Shown here: positions 36,559 to 44,933 of the stretch, piece after piece | Position numbering within the stretch: position 1 is the first letter of the stretch | How the letters are laid out: each line of letters starts with the position of its first letter | Source: Flavobacterium proteolyticum | GTDB taxonomy: Bacteria > Bacteroidota > Bacteroidia > Flavobacteriales > Flavobacteriaceae | Length of the DNA: 64,000 nt | Reading direction: 5' to 3' | Assembly (NCBI RefSeq): GCF_015223105.1 | Contig: NZ_JADFTZ010000005.1 | Location: 143,610-207,609 of the forward strand | Notes under the pieces: generated by a model | Database searches by the model: none | Told to the model about the DNA's origin: nothing | Seen by the model: only the letters and a program-made list of their open reading frames with translations | Made by a program: the position numbers and the translations under genes

Positions 36559-37494
36559 TTAGGGCATCAAATTTTGTTTTTTCAACCATTTTTCTATGTC
36601 CATAAAAAACTGTTTAGGTTGTTCTACCCAACTAAAATGTCCGGCATCTTTTATAACAATTATTTCTGAATTAGTAATTCTTTCATGAATTCTATCTGCT
36701 TGAGATACCTTATCGCAAACAAAATCGTCATCACCAACTACGATTAAAGTGGGTACTTTTATCTTGTAGAGTTGTGGGAATAGATATTCTGTGCCAAAAA
36801 AAGAGGCATCCGTATATTCACCAGCTTTGTCACTCATTTGTGGATCACCCAATTTTTCAAACTCTGAAATCTTACTAACATCGTGAAAATAAAAAGGAAA
36901 AATATAAGGCATCATTTCTGAGTTTTTATTTTTTGTGGTGTCCTTTCTGAAAAAAATATTTGAACCTGCTTCAAAATAAGGTTCTCCTTTTCGTTTCATG
37001 ACCATTTTTGTGAACTCTTTTTCATAAATACTATCTCTTCCAGCGAGTGGGGCTAAAGCAATTATTCCATTCAGGTTTTCATTATGATGTATAGCATAAT
37101 TAAGCACTTGAAACCCACCCATAGAATGTCCCATCACCCAAACTTTTGGTTGTTTTAGGTAAACCCTTAAACTGTCCATATCGTTCATGAAGTCTAGGCT
37201 AGAATATTTTGTTGGGTCGTTTGGACCAGTCGACTGTCCACTAATACGTGTATCGTAATAAACAACCTTAAAAAAATTTTCAAATGGCTTAAGGGAGTTT
37301 TTTAGATAATTAATTGATGGTCCCCAACCCGGTGTCGGTACAAGGCAAACTGGACCTTTGCCACTAACATAGTAGTGAATTTTTATTCCGTTTACATCTG
37401 CAAAATGGTCTCCTGTAGATAAAGTATTTTGCCCCAATGCAAATGATGTGATGAAAATTGCAATTAGTGTCTGAATGAAATAGTTTTTTTTCAT
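36559..37494 (-). CDS. secreted alpha/beta hydrolase
   Basis: 311 residues with an Sec signal peptide (IQTLIAIFITSFALGQ). Nucleophile GHSMGG near residue 112, acid in VGDDDFVCD and His in DAGHFSWVEQP complete a triad; the cap is short. Looks like the proline-iminopeptidase/epoxide-hydrolase branch; substrate unknown. ATG at 37494 chosen because it starts the signal peptide. Its cassette ends are complementary (GTTGCCAGCTGTTTT against GTTGCCTGCTATTTT). Confidence 0.8.
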   Translation of the reverse strand: MKKNYFIQTLIAIFITSFALGQNTLSTGDHFADVNGIKIHYYVSGKGPVCLVPTPGWGPSINYLKNSLKPFENFFKVVYYDTRISGQSTGPNDPTKYSSLDFMNDMDSLRVYLKQPKVWVMGHSMGGFQVLNYAIHHNENLNGIIALAPLAGRDSIYEKEFTKMVMKRKGEPYFEAGSNIFFRKDTTKNKNSEMMPYIFPFYFHDVSKISEFEKLGDPQMSDKAGEYTDASFFGTEYLFPQLYKIKVPTLIVVGDDDFVCDKVSQADRIHERITNSEIIVIKDAGHFSWVEQPKQFFMDIEKWLKKQNLMP

Positions 37495-37543
37495 ATCGTC
37501 ATTGTTAAGTTTTATGTTCATTGGATTCTACAAAATAGCAGGC

Positions 37544-37673
37544 AACGTTTCTTAGACTTGACGAAGTTACGTTACACCAACACCAAGCCATTACAAATAT
37601 AACAAAACATTCCATTCAGCAGCGGATTTTCCGTAGGAAAATCCGGAAGTAGCCATTGAATCAAACCGCTGTT
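37544..37673 (-). repeat. attC-like site 3, main family
   Basis: Main 130-base family with the 10-base CGGATTTTCC hairpin, although the left arm (CTTAGACTTGACGAAG) is altered so outer-arm pairing is weak. Minus-strand TATATTTG at 37594-37601 points at the hydrolase gene. Confidence 0.85.
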
Positions 37674-37684
37674 GTGAGGCGTTT

Positions 37685-38227
37685 TTATTTGATTGCTATT
37701 CTGTATGATTGTAATTTTTTCTGATTTGCGCATTCAAAATAATATCCGTAAAGAAATAGTTTTCTTTTTTCTTTTGTAATTTTATCTAAAACAAAATTAT
37801 TAGGTAAAAAATCCTCATGCAAAATTTTATTACCTTTGATTGTATTTGCAATAATTGCATAATGTGGTTGAACACAAGTACCGTTTTCGAAAGGTTCACA
37901 ATTATAATATTTTACAATAGTTGCTGAATCATTAATCGGTTTAATTTCAATAAAATCAATAGCTTTTTTTCCAAAATATTTTTTTTCTTCAGGATTATAT
38001 GAACCGAAATCTAATTCCGACTCGATTAGAAAACCCTTTTGTTTGAAATGTTGATTTAATATTGTTTTTGCTTTTGCTGAATTTAATCCATCTGATTTTG
38101 GATTAGCTTTAAAATCGAAAATTGTTAAGGCTGAATCTTTATAGATAGTTTTCTCTAACATCACAATTTGTTCTTCCTTTTTACAAGAAAGGAAAATTAA
38201 AAAAGAAAGTATTATGAGTTTTTTCAT
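37685..38227 (-). CDS. lipoprotein, function unknown
   Basis: 180 residues with signal peptide and lipobox (FLSCKKEE, Cys near 15, then K-K-E-E, the kind of sequence that directs Bacteroidota lipoproteins to the surface). Mid-protein cysteines (NCEPFENGTC) could form a disulfide. No family recognised. Start at ATG 38227. Cassette ends agree as GTTGTGAGGC against GTTGTGCTGC. Confidence 0.65.
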   Translation of the reverse strand: MKKLIILSFLIFLSCKKEEQIVMLEKTIYKDSALTIFDFKANPKSDGLNSAKAKTILNQHFKQKGFLIESELDFGSYNPEEKKYFGKKAIDFIEIKPINDSATIVKYYNCEPFENGTCVQPHYAIIANTIKGNKILHEDFLPNNFVLDKITKEKRKLFLYGYYFECANQKKLQSYRIAIK

Positions 38228-38253
38228 TTTACACATTTTTTAGAATGCAGCAC

Positions 38254-38378
38254 AACGTTTTGCCCCTTGCTCTCAGTGGCGGAAATCGAAGCACAAATGT
38301 TCAGTTTTGCACGAAAGTTCAATTAAAGTGCTGCCGTTGAATTTAGTACTAAACTCGCCATTTATGGAAACTGCTGTT
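38254..38378 (-). repeat. attC-like site 4, divergent
   Basis: 125 bases. Left end shares CTTGCTCTCAGTGGCG with the main family, while the right arm reads CTCGCCATTTATGGAAACTGCTGTT, so it looks like a composite. AACATTTG on the minus strand at 38294-38301 misses the promoter consensus by one base. Confidence 0.7.
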
Positions 38379-38390
38379 AGCAGTTCTGGT

Positions 38391-38843
38391 TTATACATTA
38401 AAAAAATATTCCACTGAATCCGAATTTTTATCAAACTTAAATGCTCCAAGAAAAGTAAATAGATTATTTTCTGTAATTCCTGTCGTCAAAGGATCATATT
38501 CAAAATTATAGATTAAGTATGCATATGAAGATTCTTTTATTAATAATTTTTCAGCCTTTTCTTTTGCAGCATCGATAAAAGATTTTGAGAAGGATAAAAA
38601 CTTTAATAGATTATTTGTAGAGATTTTACTAAAATTCGTATTGTCATAAAAACTTTCAACCAAATCTGTATTGTAGCTTCCGAAACCAAAATCATTAGAA
38701 AATTGATTCCACGCTTCATCATCTTCACCTTCATAGTTTTCAACCCAATAATCTTCTGGTATTTTTTTATATTCGGTTTTTGCTAACCAAATAGACACAA
38801 CATTATTGTCAGTCTCAAAATAAGGACCGTCATATTTTCCCAT
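38391..38843 (-). CDS. Imm22-like immunity protein (orphan)
   Basis: 150 residues, acidic, no signal peptide. NNVVSIWLAKTEYKKIPEDYW near the start and NQFSNDFGFGSYNTDLVESFY fit my memory of the Imm22 family (V-S-I-W near the N-terminus, then a dfg-YD-D-E block), which protects against polymorphic toxins. No toxin gene is next to it. Family assignment rests on two motifs. Cassette ends GTTAGCAGTT and GTTAGCAGTC correspond. Confidence 0.5.
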   Translation of the reverse strand: MGKYDGPYFETDNNVVSIWLAKTEYKKIPEDYWVENYEGEDDEAWNQFSNDFGFGSYNTDLVESFYDNTNFSKISTNNLLKFLSFSKSFIDAAKEKAEKLLIKESSYAYLIYNFEYDPLTTGITENNLFTFLGAFKFDKNSDSVEYFFNV

Positions 38844-38901
38844 ATTTATCTCAAAAGTTAATGTTTGATTATTTGTTATTTTTGTTTTTAACCTGACTGC
38901 T

Positions 38902-39055
38902 AACGGTCCCGTGGTTGTGATCAGTTGCTACTGCAATCACTGACCAAAACAAACTACTGAATTTCTTTGAAACATAAAATTGTAAATTACCAGATTATTG
39001 TCCATGAAAAACAAAATAGCAAGCGCAAGCCCAGCAATTGGTTTAAACCGCTGTT
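38902..39055 (-). repeat. attC-like site 5, long divergent form
   Basis: 154 bases, beginning AACGGTCCCGTGG and ending TTTAAACCGCTGTT. Arms pair partially (CAGTTGCT with AGCAATTG). No TAnnTTTG seen. Confidence 0.6.
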
Positions 39056-39065
39056 ATAAGCCGTT

Positions 39066-39617
39066 TTAATTAATCACATTTCCTTCAAAATCAAATTTGT
39101 ATTCATCATTGTCACAGTCTTTTGCTATAATGATACCGTTTTTTATTTCAAAATCATTTTTTCCATTAGGCGTTACAAAAATATCTTTGCCACTCTGTTG
39201 CCACTCAATTACGCCTTCTAATGACAATCTAGATATTTGTAATTCTCCATGTACAATAAAAAAGTTATCAATTTTGAATAGTTCGAAGCAAGTAATCATA
39301 TCGGCTTTTGTTTTCCAATTCAGATTTAATTCTGGCAAGGAAAGACAGTAAACAGAATCTCCACAGCACATAAACAATTTATTATTATCGACAATTACAG
39401 ATGTATTACTTGCTGCTGTTGCTCCACCTTCTGAGCCAATTACTGCGCTAAATTCTTCTCCATTTTTGGCGACTTTGATTGTGTATATAGATGGAAATAT
39501 ATAATCTGATTCGTCAAAATACTTCTTGTCGTAATTATTTAAATTATCAGTTGAGTCCAACGAATAGGCTGAATCGCTGAAAATTGAAATTACTAAATTA
39601 TCGTGTTTTATCGTCAT
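39066..39617 (-). CDS. beta-rich protein, function unknown (PQQ-propeller-like segment)
   Basis: 183 residues, cytosolic. Alternating strands such as NKLFMCCGDSVYCLSLPELNLNWKTKAD and RLSLEGVIEWQQSGKDIF resemble blades of PQQ-like propellers, but only two or three are present, too few for a ring. Pattern is common among small hypothetical proteins next to immunity genes. Cassette ends GTTATAAGCCGTTTT and GTTATAAGCCATTTT match in 14 of 15 bases. Confidence 0.55.
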   Translation of the reverse strand: MTIKHDNLVISIFSDSAYSLDSTDNLNNYDKKYFDESDYIFPSIYTIKVAKNGEEFSAVIGSEGGATAASNTSVIVDNNKLFMCCGDSVYCLSLPELNLNWKTKADMITCFELFKIDNFFIVHGELQISRLSLEGVIEWQQSGKDIFVTPNGKNDFEIKNGIIIAKDCDNDEYKFDFEGNVIN

Positions 39618-39638
39618 CGTTTTTCAAAAATGGCTTAT

Positions 39639-39768
39639 AACGTTCTGAGGCTTAAAAATGTGGCTAAAACCCAACACCAAGCCTTCACAAATATACACAA
39701 AACTTTAAATTTAGCAACTGCGCCATTTCAAAAATTCCCGAAACCAGCCATATTTTTAAACCGCTGTT
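39639..39768 (-). repeat. attC-like site 6, TTAAAAATGTGG family
   Basis: Arms GGCTTAAAAATGTGGC and GCCATATTTTTAAACC replace the main-family arms yet stay complementary. Minus-strand TATATTTG at 39688-39695. Confidence 0.8.
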
Positions 39769-39779
39769 AGCTACAGTTT

Positions 39780-40310
39780 TTATTCTGTCATTGTATATCC
39801 AGCTCTTGTTTTCAATTTATTTGGTTTAAACATAAAAGATATGCCATTTATGTTCACATCTGTCAATTCATCAAGAGTTTTATAGTCAGTAAAAATTTCA
39901 CAAGCGACTGCTGTAAAATCAAATCGATTATCTACGGGATTAAAAAACAATTGAATTCCTCCATCATAGGTGTTTTCTACTAATTCAACATTTGGAAACA
40001 ATTCAGTCAGATAATTCAATTTCAAATTCAGTTTTTCTCCGCTAAATGCTAAAAAAGTAACAGGTTTATCTGTTTCAGTATTCTCCAAATCAGGATTTAT
40101 CGCAACGTAATTCAAATTCGTGTTTTTTGGAATTAAGAATTTCGAGCCTCTTTCATTTCTTTTGTATTTCTTGTTTTCAGAGCCTAATAATTCCGAAATA
40201 GTCTTTGTCGATTTCGAATTACGATTAGATAAGAATTCAGTTATTAAAATTAACCATTCTTTTGACGTTGTATTATTAATGTTTTTCGTTTCAGTCACGG
40301 TTTTTCTCAA
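39780..40310 (-). CDS. protein of unknown function, start uncertain
   Basis: About 176 residues if the TTG at 40310 is used, or 172 from GTG at 40298; no ATG exists between the upstream site and the conserved-looking body. It holds a SKSTKTISELLGSENKKYKRNERGSKFLIP helix-rich part and a C-terminal FNPVDNRFDFTAVACEIF segment. Not recognised. The longer open frame reaching 40481 only runs through the repeat and is not credible. Confidence 0.5.
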   Translation of the reverse strand: MRKTVTETKNINNTTSKEWLILITEFLSNRNSKSTKTISELLGSENKKYKRNERGSKFLIPKNTNLNYVAINPDLENTETDKPVTFLAFSGEKLNLKLNYLTELFPNVELVENTYDGGIQLFFNPVDNRFDFTAVACEIFTDYKTLDELTDVNINGISFMFKPNKLKTRAGYTMTE

Positions 40311-40319
40311 ATTGTAGCT

Positions 40320-40448
40320 AACGTTCTGCGGCTTAAAAATGTGGCGTAAATGCAACACCAAGCCATTACAAATATAACAAAACATTCCATTCAGCAGAGG
40401 ATTTTCCGTAGGAAAATCCGGAAGTAGCCATTGAAGCAAACCGCTGTT
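40320..40448 (-). repeat. attC-like site 7, mosaic
   Basis: Left arm TTAAAAATGTGGCG belongs to the site-6 family, but the core and right arm (AGCCATTGAAGCAAACCGC) belong to the main family, so arm pairing is partly broken. Promoter octamer at 40369-40376. Confidence 0.85.
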
Positions 40449-40461
40449 AGCAACAGTTATT

Positions 40462-41232
40462 CTATTCTTCAGTTCGTTCATTCTTTAAAATTTCTGCTAC
40501 AAATGTTCCGCTTTGTTCTTTGAATACTTCTACTAAAAGGTTTGCTCCGCCTTCTTGATAAATTCGCTTTATCTTAAGTAAATATTTGTCGCCTTGTTTG
40601 TCAATGCTTAAAATTTCGTCATTTGCTCCATCATCATCCTTAAGTTCAAAGTATGGATAATTGTCTTCGTAATTTTTGTTCTTGACCATTTTTACAAGTC
40701 CTTCGTAGTTAACTGACTTGTCTGTGAAAACTACTGGAGTGTTAATTGAACAGCCTGTTAAACCGTCATCGTCCGAAACTCCAATGCCAAAATAAGTTGT
40801 CGCAATAAATGAAACTTCTTTATTGTCAATTTTTACTATTTTGTTTTGAGTGTGTTTAATTGGTGCATAAATTTTTCTTCCGTCAACATAACCTTCAAAT
40901 TCTTTTGTCTTTATTTTGACATATTTGAATTCTTGGCAATAGTCGTCTGTCTGTTTGATTTTATGGTATTTGTCACTTACTTCTGTTATATCTACAAATT
41001 GTTCGTTTAAATATGAAATGTCCTTGATTTCTTTAAAGTTTCCGTCCAATAATTTTAAGTTGTCGCCAAGTAAAATTCCTTTTCCGTTGACTTTGTAAAA
41101 AGTGATTTTAGTTTGGCTTGTGTCAGTCGAAAGGTTTTCTACTTTTTCAGTTGTTGCTTGATTCGTTTTGTTTTCTTGTTGACCGCAAGAAATTAGTAAA
41201 ATCAAACTCAATATTGTTGTCAGTATTTTCAT
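40462..41232 (-). CDS. lipoprotein, function unknown
   Basis: 256 residues with signal peptide and lipobox (LLISCGQQE). An N-terminal disordered Thr/Glu-rich stretch (to about residue 40) leads to a beta-rich body containing YVDGRKIYAP, similar to SH3-like wall-binding folds, and GCSINTPVV. No known family. Cassette ends GTTAGCAACAGTT and GTTAGCAACAATT correspond. Confidence 0.6.
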   Translation of the reverse strand: MKILTTILSLILLISCGQQENKTNQATTEKVENLSTDTSQTKITFYKVNGKGILLGDNLKLLDGNFKEIKDISYLNEQFVDITEVSDKYHKIKQTDDYCQEFKYVKIKTKEFEGYVDGRKIYAPIKHTQNKIVKIDNKEVSFIATTYFGIGVSDDDGLTGCSINTPVVFTDKSVNYEGLVKMVKNKNYEDNYPYFELKDDDGANDEILSIDKQGDKYLLKIKRIYQEGGANLLVEVFKEQSGTFVAEILKNERTEE

Positions 41233-41263
41233 TGTCTGTGTGTCGTCTGTGATAATTGTTGCT

Positions 41264-41389
41264 AACGTTCCGCGGCTTGGCGCAGTAGCGGCTTCGTGGA
41301 ACGATTATTTCTTGCTAATATAAGATTTTCCAGCGGAAAATCGAACGTGATTTTAATTGTAAAAGTAGCTATTGTGCCAAACCGCTGTT
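41264..41389 (-). repeat. attC-like site 8, divergent
   Basis: 126 bases; arms GCGGCTTGGCGCAGTAGC and TAGCTATTGTGCCAAACCGC pair well. Promoter octamer decayed to TATATTAG at 41315-41322. Confidence 0.75.
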
Positions 41390-41403
41390 ATGTGACGTTT
41401 TTT

Positions 41404-41985
41404 TTAACCAGTCCAACCAACAATTATATCAGATTTCCATTTATTATTTTCTTTTCTGTAAATTATAGTTTTGCCTCCAAAAAAACTTGAAATATCAATA
41501 AGAACTGTTTTTTTATCTTTTGAAAATATCGGCAAGCTTAATTTATCATAAAAATTTTTCCCATATTTTTTCGTATAGTTTTTTAAAAAATGACTTTTTC
41601 GATCAATATTATCCTTTCTGTCGTTGTTGAATGAATCAATTATTTTTTGTGAAATAATACGTTTTGATTTTATTGAATCTTGAAGTAATAGAAAATTTTC
41701 ACGTTCTCCAATTTGTTTTTGTATAAAGTCTAAGTCATCTTTTTGGAAATATTTATCAAGTTTAAAACTAGGATTGTCATAAACAAACGATGGAGTTGCT
41801 AATTGATCTATTAAATAATAATCTTGTGTTCCCTCTAACTTTTGAGTTTTTTCTAAATCTTTCAATACCATTTTTACAAACACATAAATTTCATCATCTG
41901 TAACTTTTAAAGAATCGGTTTTTCTTTGATTTGTACAACCAATTAAAAACACTGTTAAAAAAAGATATTGGATAAATGATTTCAT
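41404..41985 (-). CDS. lipoprotein, function unknown
   Basis: 193 residues with lipobox (FLIGCTNQ). Body is helical and charged (KRIISQKIIDSFNNDRKDN) and ends SFFGGKTIIYRKENNKWKSDIIVGWTG, a two-strand hairpin like those in DUF-type lipoproteins of flavobacteria. Start at ATG 41985 begins the signal peptide. Cassette ends GTTATGTGACGTTTT and GTTATGTGTCATTTT. Confidence 0.6.
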   Translation of the reverse strand: MKSFIQYLFLTVFLIGCTNQRKTDSLKVTDDEIYVFVKMVLKDLEKTQKLEGTQDYYLIDQLATPSFVYDNPSFKLDKYFQKDDLDFIQKQIGERENFLLLQDSIKSKRIISQKIIDSFNNDRKDNIDRKSHFLKNYTKKYGKNFYDKLSLPIFSKDKKTVLIDISSFFGGKTIIYRKENNKWKSDIIVGWTG

Positions 41986-42008
41986 AGTTCTGAAGTAAAA
42001 TGACACAT

Positions 42009-42138
42009 AACGTTCTGCGGCTTAAAAATGTGGCGAAAAGGCAACACCAGGCCTTCACAAATATAACCAAAACTTTAAATTAAACAATTGCGCCATTTCA
42101 AAAATTCCCGAAACTAGCCATATTTTTAAACCGCTGTT
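42009..42138 (-). repeat. attC-like site 9, TTAAAAATGTGG family
   Basis: Same family as sites 6 and 32; arms complementary. TATATTTG on the minus strand at 42058-42065 faces the lipoprotein gene. It is the 3' site of the ORF-less cassette that follows. Confidence 0.8.
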
Positions 42139-42409
42139 GTAGGCTGCATAATATTTTCAGAACTTAAAAAAACTCAAAGCAACGTTTATTGGCAAAGTTC
42201 GGATTGTCACGCAAAGTAAATTTTCACGCAAAGTTTGGTTTCAGGTTTTCATTTCACAACGGATTTTCCCGAAAAAGTATTTTCAGCACAAAGTTTGTCG
42301 ACAAAGTTTGGTTTGGTTTTCGTTTTTCACGCAAGATTTTCGGTAAAAGTTTATTCAGAAAAAATAGGAGAGAAGCTTTCAGTGTAAGTTCGGAAAATAT
42401 GTTGCCTAC
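42139..42409 (-). other. ORF-less cassette A
   Basis: 271 bases between two attC-like sites. Contains several near copies of CACGCAAAGTTTGGTTTCAG and a conserved block GAAGCTTTCAGTGTAAGTTCGG near the right end. Its ends form a longer complementary pair than other cassettes (GTTGTAGGCTGCATAATATTTTC against GTTGTAGGCAACATATTTTC). No start-to-stop gene on the minus strand; the open plus-strand frame runs on into the repeat and is not convincing. Homologous to 59974-60255. Confidence 0.7.
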
Positions 42410-42539
42410 AACGTTCTGCGGCTTGCTCTCAGTGGCGTTGAGCCAACACCAAGCCACCACAAATATAACAAAACATTCCATTCAGCAGCGGATTTTCCGT
42501 AGGAAAATCCGGAAGTAGCCATTGAAGCAAACCGCTGTT
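42410..42539 (-). repeat. attC-like site 10, main family
   Basis: Full main-family site; promoter octamer at 42460-42467 would read into the ORF-less cassette. Confidence 0.88.
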
Positions 42540-42551
42540 AACAACAGGTTT

Positions 42552-42953
42552 TTAATTTTCGGTTGGTATTAACAATTTAAAAATTCTCATTTCTCCTTCA
42601 TTTTTATAAGAAACTATAACAGATAATTTACCATCAATTAAATTTTCGGGTTTTGGTGACATTTCTATAAATGTTTCATTTTCGGAAGTTTGACTTTCGG
42701 GAAGAATTCTTATAGTTTGTCCTGCTAAATTCACTTTAGTCTTGTCAACATTATAAAATGTAAATTTAGTTCGGTTCGATTTGCTTAAACTTAATACTTG
42801 CTTTTCGTTAAGTATTTCAAACGTTATTTTCTCATTTCCTTTTTTGAACACAAAATTTTTACTCAATGTTTTTATATTACTCCCACAACTTATACTTAAA
42901 GTAATAAGTAATGTTGTCAATATTATTTTTGAAAAGTGTGTTTTTTTTGTCAT
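42552..42953 (-). CDS. small lipoprotein, function unknown
   Basis: 133 residues; lipobox LSISCGSN near residue 19. Beta-rich mature part (KITFEILNEKQVLSLSKSNRTKFTFYNV, LIDGKLSVIVSYKNEGE), close to the GldM/adhesin-like small domain look, but no family recognised. ATG at 42953 begins the signal peptide; the in-frame extension into the repeat (MECFVIFV...) starts upstream of the repeat's own promoter and would not be transcribed from it. Confidence 0.6.
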   Translation of the reverse strand: MTKKTHFSKIILTTLLITLSISCGSNIKTLSKNFVFKKGNEKITFEILNEKQVLSLSKSNRTKFTFYNVDKTKVNLAGQTIRILPESQTSENETFIEMSPKPENLIDGKLSVIVSYKNEGEMRIFKLLIPTEN

Positions 42954-42971
42954 TTTTTTAAACTTGTTGTT

Positions 42972-43101
42972 AACGTTCTGCGGCTTGCTCTCAGTGGCGT
43001 TGAACCAGCACAAAGCCATTACAAATATAACAAAACATTCCATCCAGCAGCGGATTTTCCGTAGGAAAATCCGGAAGTAGCCATTGAAGCAAACCGCTGT
43101 T
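42972..43101 (-). repeat. attC-like site 11, main family
   Basis: Promoter octamer at 43022-43029. Its right end (GTTA) overlaps the stop codon of the next gene. Confidence 0.88.
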
Positions 43102-43636
43102 AGCGGTAGTGTTTGTCAATTAATTTAGTATCTAATATTAAAGTAGTGTTCCAAAAACCATTTTTTAATTTTAAATGAGCAAAGTTAGATTTCTTTATTT
43201 CATCGAAGTTATATTTATGAATGTTTATTTCTTTTTCAGTTCCCTTGATATTTACTGTTATCGAATTAGAAGACCTTCCAAGACCTTCTTTTTTTTCTAA
43301 AATCATTGTAGAAATCACATATTCTCTATTATTTGATAAATATTCATTTGTAATAAAAAAAAGAGAGGTGAAAATTGAACCATAAGTGAGAAATTTTTGA
43401 AAAAAAATTAAAATAAAGTCATAATTTTTTTTCTCATATTCTAAATCTATTTTATACATAATTATAGCAAAAAATAATCCTGAAATTGTATAAACCTTTA
43501 GTAAAACATCTAATCCAATTATGACAAAATTATTATATTGTCTAATTGAATATAAAAGGCATAAAGCACCCAATACCCCAATTATTAATTTTAAATTTCC
43601 TATAACATCTTCTCTCTTTTTTGGAATTTTATACAT
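43100..43636 (-). CDS. four-helix membrane protein, function unknown
   Basis: 178 residues. Hydrophobic helices at about 18-36, 40-60, 78-98 and a shorter one, then a soluble tail with SSNSITVNIKGTEKEINIHKYN. The TAA stop is formed by the conserved end of the attC-like site (GTTA on the plus strand), so cassette insertion defines the C-terminus. Ends of the cassette GTTAGCGGTAGTG and GTTAGCGGTAATG correspond. Confidence 0.6.
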   Translation of the reverse strand: MYKIPKKREDVIGNLKLIIGVLGALCLLYSIRQYNNFVIIGLDVLLKVYTISGLFFAIIMYKIDLEYEKKNYDFILIFFQKFLTYGSIFTSLFFITNEYLSNNREYVISTMILEKKEGLGRSSNSITVNIKGTEKEINIHKYNFDEIKKSNFAHLKLKNGFWNTTLILDTKLIDKHYR

Positions 43637-43707
43637 ATTTTTTTTTACTGATTTTTTGGAATTACAATAAATTATGATTTCAAGGAAGTTCTTTATACAT
43701 TACCGCT

Positions 43708-43831
43708 AACGTTCCGGCGCTTGGCGAGGTTGCGAACTTCGGAACCGATTATTTTCTATCAAAGATAAAATTTCTTGCGAGAAATAAACATGAATTTACT
43801 ACAAAATTCGCAATCTTGCCAAACGCCTGTT
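43708..43831 (-). repeat. attC-like site 12, GGCGCTTGGCGAGG family
   Basis: 124 bases; arms GGCGCTTGGCGAGGTTGCGAA and TTCGCAATCTTGCCAAACGCC pair over about 20 bases. TATCTTTG at 43760-43767 is a different but exact TAnnTTTG match. Confidence 0.8.
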
Positions 43832-43841
43832 GTATGCTGTA

Positions 43842-44762
43842 TTAATGTTTACAATGTTCTTCAATTCTTTCTTTTGCATATTCGGCTCCAAGTTCAAGAG
43901 CTTTTTTCCAATCTTCGCAGGCTTCTTTATTCTTTTTTAGGTTAAAATATGTATTTCCTCTATTAAAATATGCACTTTGATGATTTTCTATATCTAAATC
44001 TTTAAGCGATAACACTTTGTTGTAATCTTCAATTGCTCCAATATAATCCTCATTTTCATCTTTAACAGTTCCTCGATTTAAAATTGCAGAAGCAAAATCT
44101 GGTGCAAGTTCTATTGCTTTGTCATAATCTCTTAATGCAGATTTCCAAGTATATAATTCATTTTTTACTATGGCTCTTGAATAATATGCATCAGGAGAAT
44201 TTGGATTTATAGTTAAACTTAAAGACCAATAAATTAATGCAGCATTTAAGTTTCCATTTTCATAATATTCTACAGCATTGTCAAAATAATAATCTTCTTT
44301 AGATTCACTTAAATCTGGATAAACTTGTTTTTTTGGGTCAAAAAGTCCACCATAAGCTTCTAATGTTGAATCAAATTCATAACCACGTTTATACATATCT
44401 AATGCCCAATACATTAAATTTTCAGAAGTTATTGGAATTTCGTTTGTTTCACCATTTATTTCCCAAAGTCTTCCATATTTCTTAACTTCTTGAACGGAAT
44501 ATGAGTAATGATTTTTTATAAACTCAGATAATTTGTTTAAATTTTCTTTTTTGTCAGAAACAAAAGTAAAATCTAATTTGGTTAAGCAATTATCTTTTAG
44601 TCCACTTTTAACCATACTGTTAAAAACATCTTCGGCAGAAACCATTTCTTTTCCAAAATTTTCTGAAAACTCTTCCCAACTAAAATATCTCTCGTTATTC
44701 TTTTTTTGTCCGAAGTTAAATATTGAAAACATTGTAAAAATTATAATTGTTGTTTTTTTCAT
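43842..44762 (-). CDS. secreted tetratricopeptide-repeat protein
   Basis: 306 residues. Signal peptide (IIIFTMFSIFNFGQ) and an N-terminal domain of about 130 residues with no known family are followed by at least three TPR units: AALIYWSLSLTINPNSPDAYYSRA, SALRDYDKAIELAPDFASAILNRG and AIEDYNKVLSLKD with the following A-Y-F-N-R-G. The C-terminus has KEACEDWKKALELGAEYAKE. Probable protein-binding scaffold in the periplasm or on the surface. Start at ATG 44762. Confidence 0.75.
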   Translation of the reverse strand: MKKTTIIIFTMFSIFNFGQKKNNERYFSWEEFSENFGKEMVSAEDVFNSMVKSGLKDNCLTKLDFTFVSDKKENLNKLSEFIKNHYSYSVQEVKKYGRLWEINGETNEIPITSENLMYWALDMYKRGYEFDSTLEAYGGLFDPKKQVYPDLSESKEDYYFDNAVEYYENGNLNAALIYWSLSLTINPNSPDAYYSRAIVKNELYTWKSALRDYDKAIELAPDFASAILNRGTVKDENEDYIGAIEDYNKVLSLKDLDIENHQSAYFNRGNTYFNLKKNKEACEDWKKALELGAEYAKERIEEHCKH

Positions 44763-44792
44763 TAAATGTTCTGTTTTGGAAATATAGCATAC

Positions 44793-44922
44793 AATGTTAT
44801 GCGGCTTGCTTTTAGTGGCGTTGAACCAACACCAAGCCATTACAAATATAACAAAACATTCCATTCAGCAGCGGATTTTCCGTAGGAAAATCCGGAAGTA
44901 GCCATTGAAGCAAACCGCTGTT
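44793..44922 (-). repeat. attC-like site 13, main family with AATGTT end
   Basis: The usual AACGTT left end is AATGTT here, which would weaken the GTT side of recombination. Octamer at 44843-44850. Confidence 0.85.
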
Positions 44923-44933
44923 GTACAACGTTT

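Noticed and set aside
39780..40481. Long reading of the 39780 gene starting at 40481
   Set aside because: The first 57 residues are encoded by the attC-like site; TTG/GTG starts after the site are more likely.
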